From Pseudomonas asiatica (GTDB taxonomy: Bacteria > Pseudomonadota > Gammaproteobacteria > Pseudomonadales > Pseudomonadaceae), in NCBI RefSeq assembly GCF_040214835.1, contig NZ_CP157874.1:5789042-5853041 (forward strand): a DNA stretch of 64,000 nt, written 5' to 3'. The position numbers and the translations under genes were made by a program. Numbering within the stretch: the first letter of the stretch is position 1; every line of letters begins with the position of its first letter. The notes below the pieces were generated by a model. The model was not told the origin of the DNA and searched no databases. It saw only the letters and a program-made list of their open reading frames with translations. Shown here piece after piece: positions 25,884 through 34,845 of this stretch.

Positions 25884-28070
25884 ATGCGCACAGACGACCT
25901 CTCCCTCCTGCTGAATTCCCTCAACGATGCCCAACGCCAGGCCGTAGCGGCCACGCTCGGGCGTCAACTGGTGCTTGCTGGCGCCGGTTCCGGTAAAACC
26001 CGCGTGCTGGTGCACCGCATTGCCTGGCTGATCCAGGTGGAGCAGGCATCGCCGCACTCGATCCTGTCGGTGACCTTCACCAACAAGGCCGCGGCAGAAA
26101 TGCGCCAGCGGATCGAGCAACTGCTGGGCATCAACCCGGCGGGCATGTGGGTCGGCACCTTCCACGGCCTGGCCCACCGCCTGCTGCGGGCCCACTGGCA
26201 GGAAGCACGGCTGGTGCAGAACTTCCAGATCCTCGACAGCGACGACCAGCAGCGCCTGATCAAGCGGGTGATGCGCGAGCTGGGCCTGGACGAGCAGAAA
26301 TGGCCGGCACGCCAGGCCCAGTGGTTCATCAACGGGCAGAAGGACGAAGGCCTGCGACCACAGCATATCCAGGCCGGGGGCGACCTGTTCCTGTCGACCA
26401 TGCGCGACGTCTATACCGCCTATGAGCAGGCCTGCGAGCGCGCCGGGGTCATCGACTTCTCCGAGCTGCTGCTGCGCGCCCTGGACCTGTGGCGCGACCA
26501 CCCGGGCTTGCTGGAGCACTACCAGCGGCGCTTCCGCCACGTGCTGGTGGACGAGTTCCAGGATACCAACGCCGTGCAGTACGCCTGGCTGCGCCTGCTG
26601 GCGCGCGGCGGTGACAGCCTGATGGCGGTGGGCGATGACGACCAGTCGATCTACGGTTGGCGCGGTGCCAAGATCGAGAACATTCACCAGTACACTGCCG
26701 ACTTCCCCGACGCCGAGATGATCCGCCTGGAGCAGAACTACCGCTCCACTGGCGGCATCCTCAAGGCAGCGAACGCGCTGATCGCCAACAACAGCGGGCG
26801 CCTGGGCAAGGAGCTGTGGACCGACATGGGCGAAGGCGAACCGCTGACCCTGTATGCGGCCTACAACGAGCACGACGAAGCCCGCTACGTGGTGGAAACC
26901 ATCGAGAGCCTGGTCAAGCAGGGCAATGCGCGCAACGAGATCGCCATTCTGTACCGCTCCAACGCCCAGTCGCGGGTGCTGGAAGAAGCCCTGCTGCGCG
27001 AACGCATCCCCTACCGCATCTACGGTGGCCAGCGCTTCTTCGAGCGCGCCGAAATCAAGAACGCCATGGCTTACCTGCGGCTGATCGAAGGCCGTGGCAA
27101 CGATGCAGCCCTGGAGCGGGTGATCAACGTGCCGCCACGTGGCATTGGCGAAAAAACCGTCGAAGCCATCCGCGAGCACGCCCGCCACAGCCAGGTGTCG
27201 ATGTGGGAGGCCATGTGCCAGCTGCTCGCCGCCAAAGCCCTGAAAGGCCGCGCGGCCAGTGCCCTGGGTGCGTTCATCGAGCTGATCGAGGGGTTGGCGG
27301 CGAAGGTCGTGGACATGCCACTGCATACCATGACCCAGACCACCATCGAGCAGTCCGGGCTGATCATCTATCACCAGGAAGAAAAGGGTGAGAAGGGCCA
27401 GGCACGGGTAGAAAACCTTGAGGAACTGGTCAGCGCAGCGCGCAACTTCGAATCCACCGAAGAAGACGCCGACCTCTCGCCACTCTCGGCGTTCCTCGGC
27501 CACGCCTCGCTCGAGGCAGGCGATGCCCAGGCCGACGAGCATGAAGACAGCGTCCAGCTGATGACCTTGCACAGCGCCAAGGGCCTGGAGTTCCCGTATG
27601 TGTTCCTGGTGGGCATGGAAGAAGGCCTGTTCCCGCACAAGATGAGCCTGGAGGAGCCTGGCCGCCTGGAAGAGGAACGCCGCCTGGCTTATGTGGGCAT
27701 CACCCGCGCCATGCGCCAGCTGGTCATGACCTACGCCGAAACGCGTCGCCTGTATGGCAGCGAGACCTACAACAAGGTGTCACGTTTCGTACGCGAAATT
27801 CCGGCAGGCCTGGTTCAGGAAGTGCGCCTGTCCAACAGCGTCAGCCGCCCGTTCGGCGGGGCCAAGACGGCCACGAACAGCAACCTGTTCGCCAATGCCA
27901 GCATTCCGCAGACCCCGTTCAATCTGGGCCAGCGTGTTCAGCATGCGGTGTTTGGCGAGGGTGTGATCCTCAACTTCGAAGGCTCCGGCGCCCAGGCGCG
28001 GGTGCAGGTGAATTTTGCCGAAGGCAGCAAGTGGCTGATGCTGGGGTATGCCAAGCTCGAGGCCATCTAA
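25884..28070 (+). CDS. uvrD: DNA helicase II UvrD
   Basis: SF1A 3'-5' helicase for nucleotide excision and mismatch repair. The 728-aa protein has Walker A AGAGSGKT (32-39), TFTNKAAAEMRQR (motif Ia), LVDEFQDTN (about 222-230, Walker B), GDDDQSIYGWRGA (motif III) and LMTLHSAKGLEFPYVFLVG with VGITRAMRQL (motifs V and VI). Length and motif set match UvrD better than Rep. The C-terminal tail has the conserved VQHAVFGEGVILN segment, a Tudor-like RNA-polymerase contact known in UvrD/PcrA. Confidence 0.95.
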   Translation: MRTDDLSLLLNSLNDAQRQAVAATLGRQLVLAGAGSGKTRVLVHRIAWLIQVEQASPHSILSVTFTNKAAAEMRQRIEQLLGINPAGMWVGTFHGLAHRLLRAHWQEARLVQNFQILDSDDQQRLIKRVMRELGLDEQKWPARQAQWFINGQKDEGLRPQHIQAGGDLFLSTMRDVYTAYEQACERAGVIDFSELLLRALDLWRDHPGLLEHYQRRFRHVLVDEFQDTNAVQYAWLRLLARGGDSLMAVGDDDQSIYGWRGAKIENIHQYTADFPDAEMIRLEQNYRSTGGILKAANALIANNSGRLGKELWTDMGEGEPLTLYAAYNEHDEARYVVETIESLVKQGNARNEIAILYRSNAQSRVLEEALLRERIPYRIYGGQRFFERAEIKNAMAYLRLIEGRGNDAALERVINVPPRGIGEKTVEAIREHARHSQVSMWEAMCQLLAAKALKGRAASALGAFIELIEGLAAKVVDMPLHTMTQTTIEQSGLIIYHQEEKGEKGQARVENLEELVSAARNFESTEEDADLSPLSAFLGHASLEAGDAQADEHEDSVQLMTLHSAKGLEFPYVFLVGMEEGLFPHKMSLEEPGRLEEERRLAYVGITRAMRQLVMTYAETRRLYGSETYNKVSRFVREIPAGLVQEVRLSNSVSRPFGGAKTATNSNLFANASIPQTPFNLGQRVQHAVFGEGVILNFEGSGAQARVQVNFAEGSKWLMLGYAKLEAI

Positions 28071-28088
28071 AAGCCTGCGCGGTCCCTT

Positions 28089-28203
28089 GTAGGAGCGGCC
28101 TTGTGTCGCGATAGGGCCGCAAAGCGGCCCCACAATCGTGGCGTTGACACTGATATCTCGGGGCTGCTTCGCAGCCCTATCGCGACACAAGGCCGCTCCT
28201 ACA
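28089..28203. repeat. Paired REP palindrome after uvrD
   Basis: Inverted TGTAGGAGCGGCCTTGTGTCGCGA-type units, described by their first bases TGTAGGAGCGGCC, with GGGGC-type inner arms partly diverged. Starts 18 bp after the uvrD stop. Confidence 0.87.
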
Positions 28204-28325
28204 GGTCCGTCATAAGCACCTTGTAACATTCAGGCAAAAGCTCGAAACATTATGTCGCTGGTCATGTGCCCGGGAACCTGTGCACCATGACGCGCGTGCA
28301 ATCCACAACAGGGGATATCCCACTT

Positions 28326-29180
28326 ATGCAACGTTTTCTTAGCATCGCTCTGGCGCTCTGCGTCGGCCTGACGCTGAGCCTGGACGCCAACGCCAAGCGT
28401 TTTGGCGGCGGCAAGAGCTCGGGCTCCGCGCCTATTCACCAGACCCGCCAGGCCACGCCAACCACGCCTGCCGCCGCGCCGACCGCACCTGGCCGTGCCG
28501 CCCCGGCCGCCAGCGGTGCTTCGCGCTGGTTGGGCCCTCTGGCCGGCCTCGCCGCCGGTGGCCTGCTGGCTTCCATGTTCATGGGCGACGGTTTCGAAGG
28601 CTTCCAGATCATGGACTTCCTGATCGTGGCGCTCATCGCCTTCCTGGTGTTCCGCTTCATCGCCGCGCGCCGTCGCCAGCAGCAGCCGCAAATGGCCATG
28701 CCGGGCCATGCGCCGATGCAGCGTGAAGCTCACGCGCAGCCTGCCCAGCCGTCGATCTTCGGTGGTTCGGCCGCACCTGCTGCCGCAGCCGCCCCGGTGA
28801 TCACCGCCCCGGCCTGGTTCAACGAGCAGAACTTCCTGGCTGCTGCCCGTAACCACTTCCAGGCGCTGCAGCAGCACTGGGACGCCAACGAGATGGACAA
28901 GATCGCCGAGTTCGTCACCCCGCAGATGCTCGAGTTCCTCAAGCGCGAGCGCGCCGAACTGGGTGATGGCTTCCAGTCCACCTACATCGACAACCTCGAG
29001 GTACAGCTGGACGGTGTCGACGACCGCGCCGACCGTACCGACGCCACCCTGACCTTCCGTGGCGTGTCGAAGAACTCGCGCTTCGACCAGGGCGAAGTGT
29101 TCAGCGAAAGCTGGCACATGGTTCGCGCCCAGGGCGAAAACCAGCCTTGGCTGGTGGCCGGTATCCGTCAAAACGGCTAA
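28326..29180 (+). CDS. Tim44-like domain exported membrane protein
   Basis: A 284-aa protein. It begins with a signal-type segment (MQRFLSIALALCVGLTL, cleavage after DANA), then a Gly/Ser/Pro/Ala-rich linker, then two hydrophobic segments (WLGPLAGLAAGGLLASMFM and MDFLIVALIAFLVFRFI). The C-terminal Tim44/MBA1-like domain covers about 150-284, with NFLAAARNHFQALQQHWDANEMDKI. ATG at 28326 is chosen since it starts the signal peptide; a longer frame adds 20 residues. The bacterial family function is unclear. A strong terminator follows. Confidence 0.88.
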   Translation: MQRFLSIALALCVGLTLSLDANAKRFGGGKSSGSAPIHQTRQATPTTPAAAPTAPGRAAPAASGASRWLGPLAGLAAGGLLASMFMGDGFEGFQIMDFLIVALIAFLVFRFIAARRRQQQPQMAMPGHAPMQREAHAQPAQPSIFGGSAAPAAAAAPVITAPAWFNEQNFLAAARNHFQALQQHWDANEMDKIAEFVTPQMLEFLKRERAELGDGFQSTYIDNLEVQLDGVDDRADRTDATLTFRGVSKNSRFDQGEVFSESWHMVRAQGENQPWLVAGIRQNG

Positions 29181-29195
29181 CCGCTGCGTGCTGCA

Positions 29196-29227
29196 CAAAA
29201 AACCCCGGGCCTGTCCCGGGGTTTTTG
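29196..29227 (+). terminator. Intrinsic terminator after the Tim44-like gene
   Basis: AAACCCCGGG pairs with CCCGGGGTTT around a short loop, followed by TTTTT. The symmetric A-tract would also allow action on the minus strand. Confidence 0.9.
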
Positions 29228-29294
29228 CTTTTGCCAGAGTGGCCTACTAGGGTATAACGCGCAGCGTTGTCATCTAGGTCAGAGGAAGTGAACC

Positions 29295-29702
29295 GTGGAA
29301 GAAGTGATCGAACAACTCCGTGAAGCCAACGAGCCAGTGCCGGTGCCCCTTGAGCTTCCCGACGAGGACCAGCTGGTCGAGATCGAAGAAGAGCTGTTCA
29401 TCAACATTCCGTTCGTGTTCAAAGAGTTCCTGCTGACCGTCAGTGACGTGGTGTATGGCTCACTGGAGCCGGTGACCGTTACCGACCCACAGTCGCATAC
29501 CTACCTGCCAGAAGTCGCCGCCAACGCCTGGGATGCCGGCGTGCCACGTGACCTGATTCCGCTGTGCCAGGACGGCGACAACTACTACTGCGTCGAAGAG
29601 GATGGGACCGTGGTGCTGTGGGATGCCGAAGAGGAAATCGTCGGTGAAGACAGCTGGGAATCGGTGTGGCACTGGGCGCGGGATGTCTGGCTGGAGAGCT
29701 GA
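29295..29702 (+). CDS. SMI1/KNR4 (SUKH-1) family protein
   Basis: A 135-aa strongly acidic cytosolic protein. The SUKH fold is suggested by EIEEELFINIPFVFKEFLLTVSDVVYG near residues 31-57 and YYCVEEDGTVVLWDAEE toward the C-terminus. SUKH proteins often act as immunity proteins against polymorphic or contact-dependent toxins, but no toxin gene is adjacent here. A housekeeping role in Pseudomonas is equally possible. RBS GAGGAAGTGAACC precedes the GTG start region at 29295. Confidence 0.82.
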   Translation: MEEVIEQLREANEPVPVPLELPDEDQLVEIEEELFINIPFVFKEFLLTVSDVVYGSLEPVTVTDPQSHTYLPEVAANAWDAGVPRDLIPLCQDGDNYYCVEEDGTVVLWDAEEEIVGEDSWESVWHWARDVWLES

Positions 29703-29725
29703 TTCCAACCTCTGATTTGATGCTG

Positions 29726-29773
29726 CCTGTGCCGGCCTCTTCGCGGGTAAACCCGCGAAGAGGCCGGCACAGG
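29726..29773. repeat. Solo REP as a 48-bp perfect palindrome
   Basis: Two perfectly complementary 23-bp arms flank AA in the centre (CGCGGGT, AA, ACCCGCG core). Unlike the other REPs here, it is one unit extended to full symmetry. It lies between convergent genes and can form a hairpin on both strands. Confidence 0.9.
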
Positions 29774-29901
29774 AATAGGAAAAATTATGGCCTAGTGCCA
29801 TCAACGTAGTCAAAATCGCCAGGCTTTCTGCGCTTGGCGACATCGCTACCGCTCCATCCCCTCGGACGACGGTGAAATCTTGCGCAGGGAGTATTGCCCC
29901 C

Positions 29902-31662
29902 TCAGTGCGTATTCTCGCGGCTGTTCTCCAGCGTCTCCAGCAAGGCAATCTGCATGCGCGTATGCACGCGGATAAACCAGCGCCACAGCAAGGCCACCAC
30001 CACCGCAGCCACCACGGCAATCACCAGCAGCAGCTCGCTGGTGGGCAGAATGCTCGCCGACAGCGCCGAGAGCAGCAGGAAAATCACCAGCAGCGACAAC
30101 AGCGGGATCACCTCGGCAATCACACGGCGCACGCGCTGGGTATGCCGCCCGGCCGTTTCCGGCTTGACGCCCATCTCTGCCAGTAGCATCGACAGCGCCT
30201 TGAGCTTTCGATAGGCGGCAATCAGGAATGGCAGCGACAGCAATAGCGCTGCGCCCCAGATCAGCGCTTTCTGTTGGCTGGCATCGCTGACCCACTCGCT
30301 GAGCCAGTTGCCGATCCGCCCGGCGAAATAGCCACCACTGAAGAAGATGGCGATCACCAGCGCCAGGTTCACCCCAACCTGCAACAGGATGCGCCGGATC
30401 ATCGCCGCGAGCATGGCGCCCTCGCCCTGCGGCTGGATGCTGCGCAACCATTCGCCATACAACGACAGCACCCGCGCCAGGCGGCTGGGCACCACCTTGC
30501 CCAGCTTGAGCGACAGCGGGTCGGCGGCACGGATCAGGTAGGGTGTCAGCAGCGTGGTGATTGCCGATACCGCCACAGCCACCGGGTAGAGGAAGTCGCT
30601 GGTCACCTGCAGGGTCATGCCCAGCGCGGCGATGATGAAGGAAAACTCGCCAATCTGCGAAAGCCCCATGCCCACCCGCAGCGATGTACGCCCGTCATTT
30701 CCGGCAATGAACGCGCCCATGCCACACGACAACATCTTGCCCAATACCACCGCCAGGGTAATGACCACGATTGGCCAGGCGTAGTCGATCAGCACCTGGG
30801 GGTCGATCATCAGGCCGATGGCGACGAAGAAGATGGCGCTGAACAGGTCGCGTACCGGTTCGATCAGGCTCTCGATCTTCAGCAACTGGCGCGATTCGGC
30901 CATGATCGCGCCAATCAGGAAGGCGCCAAGCACCATGCTGTACTCGAGCTTCACCACCAGCAGGCAGAAGCCGAAGCACAGGCCCAATACGGTTATCAGC
31001 AGCATCTCGTTGCTTTCGAACTTGGCCACGTAGGCCAGCAGGCGCGGCACCAGCAGGATGCCGATGACCAGCGCAACGATCATGAACAGCGACAGCTTGC
31101 CGACAGTGGAGAACACCTCGCCCGAGCTGACCGTGCCGCTGACGGCAATGCCCGACAGCAGGGCGATGATGCCGATACCGAGGATGTCCTCGACGATCAG
31201 CACGCCGAATATCAGCTGGGCGAAACGCTCGTTCTTCATCTTCAGGTCGTTGAGCGCCTTGACGATGATGGTGGTCGAGGAAATCGCCAGGATGGCGCCG
31301 AGGAACAGCGAATCCATGGTGTTCCAGCCGAACCAGCGGCCGATCTCGAAGCCGATCCAGATCATCAGCACGATTTCCAGGAACGCCGCGATGAACGCCG
31401 TGGCGCCTACCTTGAACAGCTTGCGCAGGCTGAATTCGAGCCCCAGGCAGAACATCAGGAAGATCACCCCCAGCTCGGCGAGGGTCTTGATGGTGTCTTC
31501 GTCGTGGATCAGGCCGAACGGTGGGGTGTGCGGGCCGATGATGAAGCCAGCGACGATGTAGCCCAGCACCACGGGCTGCTTGAGGCGGTGGAAGAGAATG
31601 GTGACCACGCCAGCAACCAGCATGATGACTGCCAGGTCCTGGATGAAGCTGATGGCATGCAT
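29902..31662 (-). CDS. CPA2-type cation:proton antiporter (Kef-like, no RCK domain)
   Basis: A 586-aa inner-membrane protein with about 11-13 helices in the first 390 residues. VVLGYIVAGFIIGPHTPPFGL, FCLGLEFSLRKL and STTIIVKALNDL are Na_H_Exchanger signatures, and GVLIVEDILGI carries the likely ion-binding Asp. After about 400 it has further membrane helices (VGVNLALVIAIFFSGGYF, IPLLSLLVIFLLLSAL) in place of a TrkA-N/RCK nucleotide-binding domain. AGGAG before ATG 31662 sets the start. K+/H+ or Na+/H+ exchange cannot be told apart. Confidence 0.9.
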   Translation of the reverse strand: MHAISFIQDLAVIMLVAGVVTILFHRLKQPVVLGYIVAGFIIGPHTPPFGLIHDEDTIKTLAELGVIFLMFCLGLEFSLRKLFKVGATAFIAAFLEIVLMIWIGFEIGRWFGWNTMDSLFLGAILAISSTTIIVKALNDLKMKNERFAQLIFGVLIVEDILGIGIIALLSGIAVSGTVSSGEVFSTVGKLSLFMIVALVIGILLVPRLLAYVAKFESNEMLLITVLGLCFGFCLLVVKLEYSMVLGAFLIGAIMAESRQLLKIESLIEPVRDLFSAIFFVAIGLMIDPQVLIDYAWPIVVITLAVVLGKMLSCGMGAFIAGNDGRTSLRVGMGLSQIGEFSFIIAALGMTLQVTSDFLYPVAVAVSAITTLLTPYLIRAADPLSLKLGKVVPSRLARVLSLYGEWLRSIQPQGEGAMLAAMIRRILLQVGVNLALVIAIFFSGGYFAGRIGNWLSEWVSDASQQKALIWGAALLLSLPFLIAAYRKLKALSMLLAEMGVKPETAGRHTQRVRRVIAEVIPLLSLLVIFLLLSALSASILPTSELLLVIAVVAAVVVALLWRWFIRVHTRMQIALLETLENSRENTH

Positions 31663-32005
31663 GGCGTGATACTCCTTTTCTCGTCCGTTGCTGGATGCCT
31701 GGGCAGACCGCTCCTCTGCCAAGGCAACCCTGAGCGAGCAGCAAGTACATACTGTTTTGAATGCAGGAAAAGCCCATGTTGCATGGGTGTAGTCAGGTTA
31801 ACATCGCACCCCGCCGCAAAAAGGCGGTGCAATATGCAGAAACAGATCGGCTGGAAAAGCGCCGCTGATGGCATGATCGGCGTGACGATGGAGCGTCAGC
31901 CAACGTCCCGTACCAGGAAGGCAAATTCAAAAGAGGGGAACAGAAGTGTCTGCAGATAATGCCCCCCATTCGCCCGATTCAGCGCAACCTCACCGTGAGC
32001 ACACT
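31663..32005. other. 343-bp region between divergent antiporter and thioesterase genes
   Basis: Holds the divergent promoters and a small hairpin, CCGCC, loop GCAAAAA, GGCGG (about 31813-31829). A GTG at 31946 with GAGGGG upstream is an alternative start for the thioesterase. No other gene is supported. Confidence 0.5.
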
Positions 32006-32491
32006 ATGGAACCTGGAAACGCCCAGCTGAGCATGACCGTCCTGATGACCCCGGACATGGCCAACTTTTCTGGCAACGTACATGGCGGCACCCTGCTCAA
32101 GTACCTCGACGAAGTGGCCTATGCGTGCGCCAGCCGCTATGCCGGCACCTATGTAGTCACCCTGTCGGTCGACCAGGTGATCTTCCGTGAGCCGGTGCAC
32201 GTGGGTGAACTTGTGACCTTCCTGGCGTCGGTCAACTACACCGGCAACACTTCGATGGAGGTGGGCATCAAGGTGGTGACCGAGAACATCCGCGAGCGCT
32301 CGGTGCGCCATTCCAACAGCTGCTTCTTCACCATGGTCGCGGTCGACGACAACCGTCGCCCGGTGCAGGTGCCGCCGCGCCAGCCGCAAAGCAGTGAAGA
32401 AAAGCGCCGCTTCCTGCAGGGCCAGCAGCGCCGACAGATCCGCCAGGAGCTGGAAAAGCGCTACCAGGACCTGAAAACCGACGCGATTTAA
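32006..32491 (+). CDS. Acyl-CoA thioesterase (YciA/Acot-type hotdog)
   Basis: A 161-aa thioesterase. [29 protein letters not shown] carries the Asn, HGG and Asp residues of the hotdog active site, then [17 protein letters not shown] and a basic C-terminal tail ([22 protein letters not shown]). The ATG at 32006 gives the usual family length; GTG at 31946 has a better ribosome binding site (GAGGGG) and would add 20 polar residues, so start is uncertain. Its stop overlaps the pdxY stop by 4 bp on the other strand. Confidence 0.9.
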   Translation: MEPGNAQLSMTVLMTPDMANFSGNVHGGTLLKYLDEVAYACASRYAGTYVVTLSVDQVIFREPVHVGELVTFLASVNYTGNTSMEVGIKVVTENIRERSVRHSNSCFFTMVAVDDNRRPVQVPPRQPQSSEEKRRFLQGQQRRQIRQELEKRYQDLKTDAI

Positions 32492-33360
32492 AGCGCCAGC
32501 AGCTGTGCCTCGAAGCGTACCCTTGGGTGCGCAATGCGGTCCTGGGCCCGCACCAGCTGCAGTTCATAGCTGGAGCAGGCCTGGGTTTCGAGCAGCACTT
32601 CGTGTACGGCCGCAGCGGTGAATTCGAACGCCTGCACCCAGCCGTCGCCGAGCAGAACGCGGGCCAGGAACAGGCCTGAAGTCAGGTCACCCACCCCTAC
32701 CGGCTGCCGCGGGAACGCCAGCAGCGGGCGGCGCAGGTGCCAGCTTTGCTCGGCGGTCACCAGCAGCATCTCGAACTGGTCTTCGGCGCGCCCGGGGTAG
32801 GCCAGGTGCTTGACCAGCACCACCTGCGGCCCGCGCTGCAACAGGCTGCGCGCCATGTTCACGCAGTCCTCCAGCGACTGCGCTCGGCGGCCACAGAAGC
32901 TGTCCAGCTCCAGCTGGTTGGGGCACAGGATGTCAGCCCTGGCAGCCGCCTCGTCGAGCAGAAACTCGCTGACTTCCGCTGGCACGATGCAGCCCTTCTC
33001 AGGGTGCCCCATGACCGGGTCGCAAAGGTACAAAGCCTTTGGGTTGACTGCCTTGATCCGCTCGACGCCGGCCAGAATCGCCCGACCTTGTTCGGCGCTG
33101 CCCAGGTAACCGGACAGCACCGCGTCGCAATGGCCCAGTTCGCCGATGTTGGAAATGCCTTCCACCAACGCAGGAATTTGCGCGGGGGCAAGCACTTCAC
33201 CCGCCCACTGGCCATACTGTGTGTGATTGGAGAACTGCACGGTATTGAGCGGCCACACATTGACCCCGATACGCTGCATGGGAAACACCGCGGCGCTGTT
33301 GCCGGCGTGGCCGAACACCACGTGGGACTGGATGGCGAGCAGGTGCGGGGTACGTTTCAT
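32488..33360 (-). CDS. pdxY: Pyridoxal kinase
   Basis: Phosphorylates pyridoxal in the PLP salvage pathway. The 290-aa ribokinase-fold protein starts [27 protein letters not shown], the PdxY signature, and has [23 protein letters not shown] and [17 protein letters not shown] (C-terminal anion-hole and catalytic Asp). Length equals E. coli-type PdxY plus a few residues. The longer upstream frame is antisense to the DUF3301 gene and rejected. Confidence 0.94.
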   Translation of the reverse strand: MKRTPHLLAIQSHVVFGHAGNSAAVFPMQRIGVNVWPLNTVQFSNHTQYGQWAGEVLAPAQIPALVEGISNIGELGHCDAVLSGYLGSAEQGRAILAGVERIKAVNPKALYLCDPVMGHPEKGCIVPAEVSEFLLDEAAARADILCPNQLELDSFCGRRAQSLEDCVNMARSLLQRGPQVVLVKHLAYPGRAEDQFEMLLVTAEQSWHLRRPLLAFPRQPVGVGDLTSGLFLARVLLGDGWVQAFEFTAAAVHEVLLETQACSSYELQLVRAQDRIAHPRVRFEAQLLAL

Positions 33361-33480
33361 GCGGGAGGTTTCCAAAGCTGTTTCAGGGATTGTGCGCAAC
33401 GCAGTATGAACTCGATTGCCACCTGTACGACAGGCCAGGGACGCAGTTAAGCTGGATCGACCTGTTTGGAGCATACGCAA

Positions 33481-33873
33481 ATGTTGACCCTGGAAAACCT
33501 CTTCGTCCTGATGCTGGTCGCCACGGCAGGCGCCTGGTTGTGGCACAACCACGGGTTGCGCGAGAAAGCCCTGGAACGGGTCAAACAGCATTGCGCCAAG
33601 CTCGACCTCGAACTGCTCGACGACGCGGTCGCTCTCAAGCGTATCGCCTTTGTCCGTGACGCCAACGGCCGCAAGCGCCTGGCGCGCGTCTACGCATTCG
33701 AGTTCACCGTCACGGGCGAACAGCGCCACCCCGGTACCGTGACCCAGTTCGGCGCCCACAGCGTGCAGATTGAACTGGCGCCCTACCCGTTCGAGATCAA
33801 GACCCCACCACGCACCGACAATGTCATCGAGATGCAGCAGTGGCGCCAGGAGCACAACCGCTGGCGCAACTGA
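33481..33873 (+). CDS. DUF3301 membrane-anchored protein
   Basis: A 130-aa protein with one N-terminal helix ([18 protein letters not shown]) and a soluble domain with [21 protein letters not shown] and [18 protein letters not shown]. This pattern fits DUF3301, whose function is unknown. ATG at 33481 is favoured. Its stop TGA (33871-33873) directly abuts the opposite-strand stop of the G3E gene, together forming TGATCA. Confidence 0.83.
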   Translation: MLTLENLFVLMLVATAGAWLWHNHGLREKALERVKQHCAKLDLELLDDAVALKRIAFVRDANGRKRLARVYAFEFTVTGEQRHPGTVTQFGAHSVQIELAPYPFEIKTPPRTDNVIEMQQWRQEHNRWRN

Positions 33874-34845
33874 TCAGCTGACACGACATTCGCTTAACCC
33901 GGCCTGCAGCGCGGATTGCGATTGCGGCTGGTCGAAAATCAGCTCGATACGCGTATCCCTGCGCCAGTCGCTTGGCTGCCAGGCAGGCATGTCCCCATTC
34001 AGGCCATTGAATGATTGCCAGCCCTCCACGCTGTGGATAACCCCCTTCGCGCGCCGCCACGGCCAAGCCCGCAAGAACGCCTGCAGCCGCTGTGGATAAA
34101 ACTGCTGGCCAGGGTGCCAGCGCCAGCCGATGCTCCAACCTCCCTCCCCCTGCTGGGCAAGACAGATAGGCTGCCCGGGATCTGCCCATAGCGCTGCCGG
34201 TGGATTTACAAGATTGTCGACAATCCTGTTATCCACAACCGAGCTGTCGACAATGCCATTGGTTACAGCCGGAAGGTCCGACAAGGGCAACCTACCTTGG
34301 ACAGTCCAGAAGATTTTCTTTCCATAAAATTTATTAGTTATCAACAACTTAGTGCTTTGATCCACAGCCTCTGATTTGTTCAAGACAACGCTTTCAGCAG
34401 CATCGAACGCCTGCTGTTGAGCCTCCGTAAGCTGCTCGTTCCGGACCATCGACTGCGCGTCCACGACTATCAGCAATGGCTGTATTGTCAGCACTCCAGC
34501 CCAAGGGGCTTTTTGCAACTGAGCGAGCAACTGCAAGGGATGACCCAGCCCGGACGGCTCGATGAACAGCCGGTCAGGGCGGGATTTGCGCAGCAGTCGG
34601 CCCAGGCCCACCTGGAACGGCATGCCATTGACGCAGCACAGGCAGCCACCTGCGACCTCGCCGATGGCGATGCCGTCTTCGTCACGGCTGAGCAAGGCCG
34701 CATCCAGGCCTACCAGGCCGAATTCGTTGATCAATACCGCCCAGCGCTCATTGGCCGGGCGCTGGGCCAGCAGGTGACGGATCAGGGTGGTCTTGCCGGC
34801 CCCCAGCGGGCCGGCAATCACGTGGGTGGGAATGTTCTGCAGCAT
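33874..34845 (-). CDS. CobW/G3E-family GTPase, putative metal chaperone (second copy)
   Basis: A 323-aa GTP-dependent metallochaperone candidate. Walker A is GPLGAGKT (12-19), the metal site GGCLCCVNG has CLCC at 69-71 and neighbours, EPSGLGHP is at 96-103 and NKSE at 156-159 replaces NKxD. The linker at 160-215 is unusual: it is encoded by AT-rich DNA, is Lys/Asn/Ile-rich, and has VDN-type repeats (GIVDS, VVDN, RIVDN). A CobW C-terminal domain follows. Third gene of the Zur-type zinc operon, 40 bp after DUF1826. Zinc is inferred from context. Confidence 0.87.
   Translation of the reverse strand: MLQNIPTHVIAGPLGAGKTTLIRHLLAQRPANERWAVLINEFGLVGLDAALLSRDEDGIAIGEVAGGCLCCVNGMPFQVGLGRLLRKSRPDRLFIEPSGLGHPLQLLAQLQKAPWAGVLTIQPLLIVVDAQSMVRNEQLTEAQQQAFDAAESVVLNKSEAVDQSTKLLITNKFYGKKIFWTVQGRLPLSDLPAVTNGIVDSSVVDNRIVDNLVNPPAALWADPGQPICLAQQGEGGWSIGWRWHPGQQFYPQRLQAFLRAWPWRRAKGVIHSVEGWQSFNGLNGDMPAWQPSDWRRDTRIELIFDQPQSQSALQAGLSECRVS

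Noticed and set aside
33311..33324. Second parS site near ACACCACGTGGGAC in pdxY
   Set aside because: Shares only the CCACGTGG centre and lacks the outer GTT/AAC arms needed for ParB.
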